A stretch of DNA of 64,000 bases from Anisodus tanguticus. Its lineage: Eukaryota > Streptophyta > Magnoliopsida > Solanales > Solanaceae. The number at the start of each line of letters is the position of its first letter. Position 1 is the first letter of the stretch. The translations under genes were made by a program, and so were the position numbers. Positions 19,801 through 31,886 of this stretch are shown here, piece by piece. Below the pieces are notes generated by a model. That model worked only from the letters and a program-made list of their open reading frames with translations. It was not told the DNA's origin and made no database searches. Location of the stretch: positions 14,930,001 to 14,994,000 of the forward strand of contig CM067541.1 of assembly GCA_034509755.1 (NCBI GenBank), written 5' to 3'.

Positions 19801-22800
19801 AATAAGTGATGTCAGCCATGACGAAGTAATGAGTGTCGATCATCAGCCTATTTTTCATGGACCAGGTGAATTTCAGGCCAAGCAGAGACAATCGACATGA
19901 TTCAAAAAAATCCGTGTGTTAATACACACCGAAAATGGAAAAACAAATCACAAATATGAGTTTTCTAGGCTTAAAAATGTAATAATAAGCGACGTCGACC
20001 ATGACGAAGTAATGAGGGTCGATCACTAGCCTATTTTTCATGGATCGGGTGAATTTCAGGCGAATTAGAGACAGTTGACATGAATTTTTAAAATATGTGT
20101 GCTAATACCTACGGAAAGATGGAACAAATCACGAATTTGAGTTTCTCGGCTTAGAAAATGCAATAATAAGCGACGTTGGCCATGATGAAGTTCTGGGTAA
20201 TGATCACTAAACTGTTTGTGATGGACCGGATGAATTTCAGGCCAATTAGAGATCGTCGTCCGTATTCTAAAAAATATGTGTGCTAATACCCACCGAAAGT
20301 GCAAAAAATCACGAATTTTATTTTTTGGACTTAAAACTGCATTAATAATCGATGTCAGCCATGACGAAGTTATGACTGTCGATCAAAAGTCTGTTTGTGA
20401 TGGACCGGGTGAATTTCAGGCCAATAAGACATAATCGACAAGATTCTAGAAAATCCGTGTGCTATCCCATCGAAAGTGTAAAAAATCATGGTTTTGAGTT
20501 TCTAGGCTAGGAAATGCAATAATAAGCGCATCGGCAATGACGAAGTAATGGGTGTCGATCACCAGCCTATTTTTCATGGACCGGGTGTATTTCATTGCCA
20601 ATCAGAGACAGTCCACATGATTTTAGAAAATGCAGGTGCTAATACCCACTAAAAGTGAAAAAAATCACGAATTTGAGTGTCTGGGCTTAGAAATGCAATA
20701 ATAAGCGACGTCAGCCATGACGAAGTAATGGGTGTCGATCACAACCCTATTTTTATGGACCACGTGAATTTCAGGACAATTAGTGAGAGTCGACATAATT
20801 ATATATAATTTGTGTGCTAATACTCACCGAAAGTGCAAAAAATCACGAATCTGAGTATTTGGGCTAGGAAATGCAATAATAATCAATGTCGTCCATGATG
20901 AAGTAATGAGTGTCGATCAGAAGCCTATTTTTCATGGATCGGGTGAACTTCAGGTCAATCAAAGACAATCGATAGGATTCTAGAAGTGCAAAAAATTACG
21001 AATTTGAGTTTCTGGGCTTATAAATGCAATAATAAGCGATGTGGGCCATGACGAAATAGTGGGTGTCGATCACAAGCCTATTTTTCATGGATAAGGTGAA
21101 TTTAATGAAAATTAGAGACAGTCGACAGAAAATTTGAAAATATGTGTGCTAATACCCACCGAAAGTAGGACAAATCACGAATTTGAGTTACTCGACTTAG
21201 AAATGCAATAATAAGCAACGTCGGTCATGACGAAGTTTTGGGTATTGATCACCAAACTGTTAGGATGGATCGGGTGAATTTCAGTCCAATAAGAGATCGT
21301 CGACCGGATTCTAGAAAATATATGTGCTAATAACCATCAAAAGTGCAAAAAATCACAAATATGAGTTTCTGGGCTTAGAAATGCAATAATAAGCGATGTC
21401 GACCATGACGAAGTAATGAGTGTCGATCACAATCCTATTTTTCTTAGATCGGGTGAATTTTAGGACAATTAGAGATAATCAACATAATTCTAGAAAATCT
21501 GTGTGCTAACCCACCAAAAGTGCAAAAATTCATGGATATTAGTTTTAGTCTATGAAATGCAATAATAAACGACGTCGACCATGATGAAGTAATGAGTGTC
21601 GATCCCCAGCCTATTTTTTAATAAACCAGCTGAATTTCAGGCCAATCAGAGACAATCCATAAGATTTTAGAAAAGTCGGTGCTAATACCCACCGAAAGTG
21701 CAAAAAATCACGAATTTGAGTTTCTGGGCTTAGAAATACAATAATAAGCGATGTCAAGCATCACAAAGTAATGAGTGTCGATCACAAGCATGTTTTTCAT
21801 GGATCGAGTGAATTTCTGGTGAATTAGAGACAATCGACACGATTCTAAAACATTCGTCTGCTAATACCCACCAAAAGTGCAAAAAATCACGGATTTGAGT
21901 TTCTAGGTTAGAAAGTGCTATAATAAACGACGTCGACCATGATTAAGTAATGGGTGTCGATCACCATCATGTTTTTTGTGGATTGGGTGAATTTCAGGCC
22001 AATCAGAGACAGTCCATAGGATTTTAGAAAATCGGGGTGCTAATACCCATCGAAAGTGCAACAAATCACGAATTTGAGTTTCTGGACTTAGAAATGCAAT
22101 AATAGCGATGTCGGCCATGATGAAGTAATGGGTGTCGATCACAATCCTATTTTTCATGGACTAGGTGAATTTCAGGATAATTAGAGATAGTCGACAGGAT
22201 TCTAGAAAATCCGTGTGCTAATACTCACGGAAAGTGGAATAAATCACGAATTTGAGCTTCTCGGCATGGAAATTCAATAATAAGTGATGTCGGATATGAC
22301 GAAGTTTTGGGTAATGATCACCAACTTGTTTGTCATTGACCGGGTGAATTTCAGGCCAATCAAAGATCGTCGATCGGATTCTAGAAAATCTATGTGCTAA
22401 TACCCACCGAAAGTACAAAAAATCACGAATTTGAGTGTTTGGACTTAGAAATGCAATAATCAGCGATGTCGGTCATGCCGAAGTAATGAGTGTCGATCAC
22501 AAGCCTGTTTGTGATGGATCGGGTGCATTTCAGGCTAATCGGAGACAATCGACGGAATTCTAGAAAATTCGTGTGGTAATACACAACTATAGTGTAAAAA
22601 ATTACGATTTGAGTTTTAGGCTAGGAAATGCAATAATAAGCGATGTCAGCCATGACGAAGTAATGGGTGTCGATCACTAGCCTTTTTTCCATGGACAGAG
22701 TGAATTTCAACCCAAACAGAGATAGTCGACATGATTTTAGAAATCCGAGTTCTAATACCCATTGAAAGTGCAAAAAATCACGAATTTGAGTTTTGGGCTT

Positions 22801-23007
22801 AGAAATGCAATAATAAGCGACATCAGTCATGACGAAGTATTGGGTGTCGATCACAACCCTATATTTCATGGATCAGGTGAATTTCAGGACAATTAGAGAT
22901 AGTCGACAGGATTCTAGAAAATATGTGTGCTAATACTCACCGAAAGTGCAAAAAATCACGAATTTGAGTTTCTGGGACAAAATATGCAATAATAAGTGAT
23001 GTCGACC

Positions 23008-23139
23008 AACAACAACAACAACATACCCAGTGCAATCCCACAACGTGGGGTCTATGGTGGGTAAAGTGTACACACACCTTACCTCCACCTTGATAGGTAG
23101 AGTAACTATTTCCAGGAGACCCTCAGTTCAAGACAAAGC
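23008..23139 (-). mobile_element. SINE-like element inside satellite monomer, copy 3
   Basis: Same insertion point as copies 1, 2 and 4: between ...tgatgtcgacc (left) and aataagcgatgtcggcc (right). Internal sequence (cccagtgcaatcccacaac, ggtctatggtgggta) is closest to copy 2. Confidence 0.85.
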
Positions 23140-25075
23140 AATAAGCGATGTCGGCCATGACGAAGTAAGGGATGTCGATCAGAAGCCTATTTTTCATGGA
23201 TCGGGTGAATTAGAGGTGAATCAGAGATAGTCGACAAGAATTTTGAAAATCTACAGAAAGTGGAATAAATCACGAATTTGAGTTTCTGGGTGTGGAAATT
23301 CTATAATAAGCGATGTCGGCCATGACAAAGATCTGGTTAACGATCATCAAACTGTTTGTGATGGACATGGTGAATTTCAGGCCAATCAGAGACCGTCGAC
23401 CGGATTCTTGAAAATATGTGTGCTAATACCTATCGAAAGTGCAAAAAAAATATGAATTTGCGTTTTGGGGCTTAGAAATGAAATAATCACCAATCTAAGC
23501 CATGCCGAAGTAATGGGTGTCGATCACTAGCCTGTTTGTGATGGACCGGGTGCATTTCAGGCTAATTAGAGACAGTCGACGGGATTCTAGAACATCTGTG
23601 TGCTAATACCCACCGAAAGTGCAAAAAATTACGGTTTTGAGTTTCTAGGTTAGGAAATGCAATAATAAGCGGCGTCGGCCATGACGAAGTAATGAGTGTC
23701 GATCACCAGTATTTTTTCATGGACAGGATGAATTTTAGGCCAATCAGAGATAGTCAACATGATTTTAGAAAATTCGGGTGCTAATACACACAGAAAGTGT
23801 AAAAAACCACGAATTTGAGTTTCTGGGCTTAGAAATGCAATAATAAGCGACGTCGGCCATGACGAAGTAATGAGTGTCGATCACAAGCCTATTTTTTATG
23901 GATCGAGTGAATTTCAAGCCAATTATAGACAATCGATAGAATTCTAGAAAATTCGTGTACTAATACCTACCGAAAGTGTAAAAAATCACGGATTTGAGTT
24001 TCTTGGCTAGGAAATGCTATAAGAAATGATGTCTACCATGACAAAGTAATCAATGTCAATCACCAGCCTATTTTTCATGGACCGAGTGAATTTCAAGCCA
24101 ATCAGAGATAGTCCACAGGATTTTAGAAAATTCAGGTGCTAATTCCCATCGAAAGTGCAAAATATCATGAATTTGAGTTTCAGGGTTTAGAAATACAATA
24201 ATAAGCGACGTCGGCCATGACAAAGTAATGGATGTCGATCACAACCCTATTTTTCATGGATCGACAGGATTCTAGAAAATACGTGTGCTAATACTCACCG
24301 AAAGTGCAAAAAATCACGAGTTTGAGTTTTTGGGCTAGGAAATGCAATAATAAGCGATGTCGGCCATGACGAAGTAATGAGTGTTGATCATCAACCTATT
24401 TTTCGTGGATCGGATAAATTTCAGGGCAATCAGAGACCATCGATCTTATTTTAGAAAATCTGTGTGCTAATTAACCCACCAAAACTGCAAAAAATCATGA
24501 ATTTGAGTTTTTGTGCCTAGAAATGCAATAATAAGTGTTGTCGGCCATGACGAAGTAATTGGTATCGATCACCAACCTGTTTGTGATGGACTAGGTGAAT
24601 TTTTGGCCAATCAGATACCGTCGATCCAATTCTAGAAAATCTTTGTGCATTAACCCACGGAAAGTGCAAAAAATTACGAATTTGAGTTTCTGGGCATAGA
24701 AATGCAATAATAAGAGATGTCGGCCATGATGAAGTAATGGGTGTCGATCACAAGCCTATTTTTTATGGATCGAGTGACTTTTAGCCAATCAGAGACCGTC
24801 GACAGGATTCTAGAAAATATGTGTGCATTATCCACCGAAAGTGTAAAAAATCACGGATTTGAGTTTCTGGGCTAGGAAATGCAATAATAAGCGACGTCAG
24901 CCATGTCAAAGTAATGGTTGTTAATCACTAGGCTTTTTTTGATGGACTGGGTGACTTTTAGGCTAATTAGACGACATGATTTTAGAAAATTCGGGTGTTA
25001 ATACCCACCGAAAGTGCAAAACATCACAAATTTAAATTTCTGGGCTAGGATATGCAATATTAAGCGACGTCGGCC

Positions 25076-25207
25076 AACAACAATAATAACATACCCAGTA
25101 CAATCCCACAATGTGGGGACTGTGGAGGGTAGAGTGTACACACACCTTACCTCCACCTTGATAGGTAGAGCGGCTCTTTCCGGGAGACCCTTGGCTTAAG
25201 ATAAAGA
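25076..25207 (-). mobile_element. SINE-like element inside satellite monomer, copy 4
   Basis: Same monomer position again (taagcgacgtcggcc on the left, aataagtgatattggcc on the right). It starts 2068 bp after copy 3, close to the 2102-bp spacing of copies 1 and 2 once the solo LTR is removed. Confidence 0.85.
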
Positions 25208-28200
25208 AATAAGTGATATTGGCCATGACGAAGTAATGAGTGTCGATCAACATCATATTTTACATGGAATGGGTGAATTTAAGGTGAATCAGAGATAAAC
25301 GACAAAATTCTAGAAAATTCGTGTGTTACCCACCGCAAGTGCAAAAAATCTTGAATTTGAGTTTCTAGGCTTAGAAATTCAATAATAAGCGACGTCAGCC
25401 ATGACGAAGTAATGGATGTCAATCACAATCCTGCTTTTCATAGATCGAGTGAATTTCAGAACAATTAGAGAGAGTCGACAAGATTCCAAAAATCTGTATA
25501 CTATTACCCACCGAAAGTGCAAAAAATCACGAATTTGAGTTTCTGGATTTAGAAATGCAATATTAAGCGACGTCGGCCATGACAAAGCAATGGGTGTCAA
25601 TCACTAGCCTGTTTGTGACGGACCGAGTGAATTTCAGGCCAATCAGATAAAGTCGACAAGATTTAGAATATCTGTGTTCTAATACGCATCGAAAGTGCAA
25701 AAAATCACGAATTTGAGTTTCTGGGCTTAGAAAAGCAATAATAAGCGACGTCGGCCATGACGAAGTAACGTGTGTCGATCACAAGCCTGTTTTTTATGGA
25801 TCAGGTGAATTTCAGGTGAATTAGAGAGAGTCGACAAGATTCTTGAAAATATGTGTGCTAATATCCACCGAAAGTGCAAAAAATATAGAATTTAAGTTTC
25901 TGGGATTACAAATGCAATAATAAGTGACGTCGTCCATGACGAAGTAATGTGTGTCGATCACACGCCTGTTTATGATGGACCGAGTGAATTTCAGGCCAAT
26001 CAGAGACAGTCGACCGAATTTAAGTTTCTGGGCTTAGAAATGCAATAATAAGCAATGTCGCCATGATGAATTAATAGGTGTCGATCACCAGCCTCTTATT
26101 CATGGATCGGGTGAATTTCAGTCCAATCAGAGATAATAAAAAAGATTCTAGAAAATTTGTGTGCTAATACTTAGTGAAAGTGAAAAAAATCACGAATTTG
26201 AGTTTCTGGGCTTGAAAATGCAATAATAAGTGAAGTCGGCCATAACAAAGTAATGAGTGTCGATCACAAGCCTGTTTTTATGGATCAGGTGAATTTCAGG
26301 CGAATTAGAGATAGTCGACCGAAATTTTGAAAATCTGTGTGCTATTACCTACGGAAAGTGGAATAAATCACGAATTTGAGTTTCTCGGCTTAGAAATGCA
26401 GTAATAAGCGACGTCGGCTATGAAGAAGTTATGGGTAACGATCACTAAATTGTTTGTGATGGAGCGGGGTGAATTTCAGGCCAATTAGAGACCGTCGACC
26501 GAATTCTAGAAAATATTTGTGCAAAAACCCACCGAAAGTGCAAAAAATCACGAATTTGAGTTTTTAGGCTTAGAAATGCAATAATAAGCAATGTCGGCAA
26601 TGACGAAGCAATGTGTGTCGATCACAAGCCTGTTTGTGATGGAGTGGATGAATTCAGGCCAATCAGAGACAGTCGACAGAATTTTAGAAAATCCATCTGC
26701 TAATACCCATCGAAAGTGCAAAAAATCACAGATTTTAGTGTATGGGCTAGGAAATGCAATAATAAGCGACGTTGGTCATGACAAAGTAATTGGTGTCGAT
26801 CACCAGCTTGTTTTTAATGGACTGGTTGAATTTCAAGCCAATCAGAGTCAGTCGACAGGATTTTAGAAAATCCTGGTGCTAATACCCACCGAAAGTGCAA
26901 AAAATCATGGATTTGAGTTTCTGGACTAGGAAATGCAATAATAAGAGACGTCAACCATGATGAAGTAATGGGTGTCGATCACCAGTCTATTTTTCATAGA
27001 CCGAGTGAATTTCAAGATAATTAGAGACATTAGACAGAATTCTAAAATATTTATGGGCTAATAATACTCACCGAAAGTGCAAAAAATCACGAATTTGAGT
27101 TTCTGGGCTAGGAAATGCAATAATAAGCGACGTCAGCCATGACGAAGTAATGAGTGTTGATCAAAAGCCTATTTTCATAGATCAGGTGAATTTCAGGCCA
27201 ATTAGGGACAGTCGACAAGATTCTAGAAAATATGTGTGTTAATACCACCGAAAGTGCTAAAAATCACAATTTTGAGTTTTAGAGCTTAGAAATACAATAA
27301 TATGCTATGTCGGCAATAACAAAGTAATGGGTGTCAATTAGAAGTCTATTTTTCATGAATCGGGTGAATTTCAGGACAATTAGAGACAATCGATAGAATT
27401 CTAGAAAATTTGTGGGTTAATACTCACCAAAAGTGCAAAAATCATGAATTTTTATTTCTGGGTTAGGAAATGCAATAATAAGCGTCGTCGGCCATGACGA
27501 AGTAAAGAGTGTCGATCAACAACCTATTTTTCACGGATCGGGTCAATTTCAGGCCAAATAGAGATAGTAGACATGATTCTATAAAATCCATGTGATAATA
27601 CCCATCGAAAGTGAATAAAACCATGGATTTGAGTTTCTGGCTAGAAAATGCAATAATAAGTGACGTCAGTCATGACGAAGTAATCGGTGTCGATCACCAA
27701 CCTATTTTTAATGGATCGGGTGAATTTCAGGCCAATCAGAGACAATCGACAGGATTTTAGAAAATTCATGTGCTAATACCCACCGAAAGTGCAAAATATC
27801 ACGAATTTGAGTTTTTAGGCTTAGGAATACAATAATAAGTGACGTCGGCCATGATGAAGTAAAGGGTGTCGATCACAAGCCTATTTTCATGGATCGGGTG
27901 AATTAGAGGTGAATAAAAGACAGTCGACATGAATTTTGAAAATCCGTGTGCTAATATCTACGGAAAGTGGAATAAATCACGAATTTGTGTTTCTCCGCTT
28001 AGAAATGCAATAAGAAGCGACGTCGTCCATGACGAAGTAATGAGTGTCGATCACCAAACTGTTTGTGATGGACAGGGTGAATTTCAAACCAATCAGAGAC
28101 AGTCGATAAGATTTTAGAAAATTCGGGTGCTAATACCGACCAAAAGTGCACAAAATCAAGAATTTTAGTTTTTCGGCTTAGAAATGCAATAATAAGCTAC

Positions 28201-29995
28201 ATCGGGCATGTCGAAGTAATGGGTGTCGATCACAAGTCTATTTTTCATTGATCGGGTGAATTTCAGGATAATTAGTGACAGTCGACAAAATTCTAAAAAA
28301 ATTATGGGCTGATAATACTCACCGAAAGTGCAAAAAATCATGAATTTGAGTTTCTGGGATAGGAAATGCAATAATAAGCGACGTCAACCATGAAAAATTA
28401 ATGGGTTTCGATCACCAGCCTGTTATTCATGGACCATGTGAATTTCAGGAGAATCGGAGACCGTCGACCGGATTCTAGAAAACTCGTGTGCTAATACACA
28501 CCGAAAGTGCAACAAATCACGAATTTGAGTTTTTGGGCTTAAAATGTAATAATAAGATGTCGGCCATGACGAAGTAATGTGTGTCTATCACCAGACTGTA
28601 TGTGATAGACCGGGTGAATTTCATACCAATTAGAGACAACCGACAAGATTCTAGAATATATGTGTTCTAATATCCATCGAAAGTGCAAAAAATCACGAAT
28701 TTGGGTTTCTTGGCTTAGAAATGCAATAACAAGATACGTCGGCCATGACAAAGTAATGGGTGTTGACCGCCAGCCTGTTTGTGATGACCGGGTAAATTTC
28801 ATATCAATTAGAGATAGTCGACAATATTCTAGAAAATTCGTGTGCTAATACCACTGAAAGTGCAAAAAATCACGAATTTGAGTTTCTTATGCAATAATAA
28901 GGGACGTCGGCCATGACGAAGTAATGAGTGTCGATCACCAACATATTTTTCATGAATCGGGTGAATTTTAGTACAATTAGAGACCGTCGATAGGATTTTA
29001 GAAAATATGTCTAATACCCACCGAAATTGCGAAAATAAATAATTTGAATTTCTGAGCTTAGAAATACAATAATAAGCGACGTCGGCCATGACGAAGAAAT
29101 GAGTGTCGTTCACAAGCTTGTTTTTCATTGACCGGGTGAATTTTCGGACAATTAGAGACAGTCTACAGAATTCTAGAAAATGTGTGTGCTAATAATACCC
29201 ACCGAAAGTGCAAAAAATTATGAATTTGAGTTTTTGGTCTTAGAAATGTAATAATAAATGACGTCGCCTCTGACGAAGTAATGGGTGTCAATCACCAGCC
29301 TGTTTGTAATGGAAAAAAGGAATTTCAGGCCAATTACATATAGTAGACACGATTCTAGAAAATATGTATGCTAATACCCATCGAAATTGCAAAAAATACG
29401 AATTTGAGTTTTTGGGATTAAAAATGCAATAATAAGCGACGTCGGCCATGACGAAGTACCCACCGAAAGTGAAAAATCATGAATTTGAGTTTATGGACTT
29501 AGAAATGCAATAATAAGTAAAGTCGGCCATGACGAATTAATGGGTATAGATCACAAGCCTATTTTTTTATGGATCGGGTGAATTTCTGCCCAATTAGAGA
29601 CAATCGACAGGATTCTAGAAAATCCGTCTCCTAATACCCACCGAAAATGCAAAAAATCACGAATTTGAGTTTCTGGGCTTTGAAATGTAATAATAAGCGA
29701 CGTCAACCTTGACGAAGTGATGGGTGTCGATCACAAGCATGTTTTTCATGGACTGGATGGATTTTAGGCCAATCAAAGACAGTCGACAGGATTCTTGAAA
29801 ATTTGTTTGCTAATATCCACCGAAAGTGAAAAAAAATCATGAATTTGAGTTTTTGGGCTTAGAAATGCAATAATAAGCAATGTCATCCATGATGAAGTAA
29901 TGGATGTCGATCACAAGCCTGTTTTTAATGGATCAGGTGAATTTCAGGCCAATTAGAGACAATCGATAAGATTCTAGAAAATCCGTGTGCTAATA

Positions 29996-30140
29996 TATAT
30001 CCCTCTCAAATCTCATCATTTTCTTTCCCTCCAGATGACTGTTATCATCATAGCAAAACAATAGCTGATGATTCCACCTATTCCAACTCTCCTCTTTACC
30101 CAACTGTTAGCCCAAATTACCACGGTCTGCCAATTGCAAA
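29996..30140. other. unique spacer between the two satellites
   Basis: About 145 bases unlike either satellite (ccctctcaaatctcatcatt ... ccaattgcaaattg). One plus frame is open across the segment and reads PPDDCYHHSK and YSNSPLYPTVSPNYHG, protein-like in composition. It could be a captured exon or retroelement fragment. No family is recognised. Confidence 0.5.
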
Positions 30141-31886
30141 TTGTATATCATTAGGGGTTCGGTGTTTGCAGTTCGGGATTCAAGAAACAAAAAAAGTGCT
30201 TTTAAAGAAACAAAAGAACTAAAACCTACGAGTGCTTTGGGGCTCACGACTCGGGGATCGAGGCTTGATTTTGTGAATAATTTGAATTAACATACAAACA
30301 TACATTACCATAGGATTTTGACATTGAAATCTATTAAATATCATCAGGGGTTTGGTGTTCACGGTTCGGGGCTCAGGGCTTGGGGCTCGGTTTTTAGGGT
30401 TTAGCTTTTAAAGAAACAAAAAAATTGAAACCTGTGAGTGGTTTGGGGCTCACGGCTTAGGGATCGAGGCTCGAGGCTCAGGGTAATTTGAATTGATGTT
30501 CAAACATACATTACCATAGGATTTTTACCTTGTAATCTATGTATATCATCAGGGGTTCGATGTTCGCAGTTCAATGTTCAAGGATTGAGGCCCATGGCTC
30601 AAGGCTTGGGTGTCGGGGCTTTGGGTTTTGCTTTTAAAAAATAAAACGACGTGCTTTTAAAGAAACAAAAGAACAATATGTGACTGCTTTGGGGCTCACA
30701 GCTTGGGGATCGAGGCTCAGGGCTAGGGACTCGATGCTCTAGGTAATTTGAATAAACATTCTAACATACATTACCATGTGATTTTGACCTTGAAATCTAT
30801 TATATATCATCAGGGGTTCTGTGTTCACGGTTCATGTCTCGAGGCTCAGGGATCAAGGTTCGAGGTTTGGGATTTTGCTTTTAAAGAAACAAAAGAAATG
30901 TTTTTAAAGAAATAAAAGAATTAAAACTTGCAAGTGCTTTTGGGCTCATGGCTCGAGGATCAAGGATCGGGGCTCGAGGCTCAATTCTTTGGATAATTTG
31001 AACTGACATTCAGACATACATTACCACAGAATTTTGTCCTTGAAATCTATTGTACATCATCAAAGGTTCTGTGTTCGCGATTGGGGCTTGGGATTCGGTG
31101 GTCAGGGCTCAAGGCTCGCGGTTCAGAGTTTGGAGTTTTGCTTTTAAAGAAACAAAAGAAGTGTTTTTAAAGAAATAAAAGAACTTAAAACCTCCGAGTG
31201 CTTTAAGTCTCACGACTAGGGCATTCGGGCATTTGGGCTCGGGGTTCGATGCTCTGAGTAATTTGAATTGACATTATGACATACATTACAATGAGATTTT
31301 AACTTTGAAATCTATTGTATATCATTAGGGGTTCGGGGTTCACGGTTTGGGGCTCGGGGATTGCAGCTTGGGACTTAGGGCTCAGGGCTCAGGGTTTGGG
31401 GTTTTATTTTTAAAGAAACAAAATAAGTGATTTTAAAGAAATAAAAGAATAGAAACTTGCAAGTGCTTTGGGGTTCACGACTCGGGGATTAAGGCTCGGG
31501 GTTCGAGGCTTTATGCTCGATGCTTTGGGTAGTTTTAGTTGACATTCATACATACAATACCACGAGATTTTGACATTGAAATCTATTGTATATCATTAGG
31601 TGTTTGGTGTTCACGGTGCGTGGCTTGGGAATCGGGGTTTTTCTTTTAAAGAAACAAAAGAAGTGCTTTTAAAGAAACAAAAGAACTAAAACCTGTGAGT
31701 GCTTTGGGGCTCACGACTTAGGGATAGAGTCTCAGGAATCGAGGCTCAGGGTTTGATGCTCTAGGTAATTTAAATTGACATTTAGACATACATTACTACG
31801 GAATTTTGCCCTTAAAATCTATTAATATAATTAAGGGTTTGGTTTTAGTGGTTTGGAGCTCAAGGCTCGGCGCTCGAGGCTCTGGG
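30141..31886. repeat. satellite 2, long-monomer part (~210-270 bp)
   Basis: Each unit has a conserved core (taatttgaattgacattc, acatacattacca, gattttgaccttgaaatcta, atatcatcaggggttcgg) plus a long insert with cttttaaagaaacaaaagaa repeated twice and gtgctttggggctcacgac. Core starts near 30277, 30485, 30743, 30993, 31259, 31527, 31767 and 31887 give steps of about 120-270 bp. Runs of ggctcgaggctcgggg make the units locally GC-rich. The family is not recognised. Confidence 0.88.

Larger units (their letters stand above)
18606..29995. repeat. satellite 1, right segment with higher-order structure
   Basis: The array resumes directly after the solo LTR, in the same monomer phase, for about 11.4 kb (roughly 60-65 monomers). 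A distinct monomer type with ggaaagtgga(a/c)(c/t)aaatcac instead of gaaagtgcaaaaaatcac recurs at about 20114, 21161, 22230, 23256, 26354 and 27963. The spacing is close to 1.03-1.07 kb or multiples of it, about six monomers. Three SINE-bearing monomers occur here. Scattered 60-100-codon ORFs in all frames come from monomer read-through and are not genes. Confidence 0.92.

Noticed and set aside
13544..29128. Many 60-100-codon ORFs on both strands
   Set aside because: They are read-through of satellite 1 monomers, contain repeated near-identical peptides and have no gene signals.
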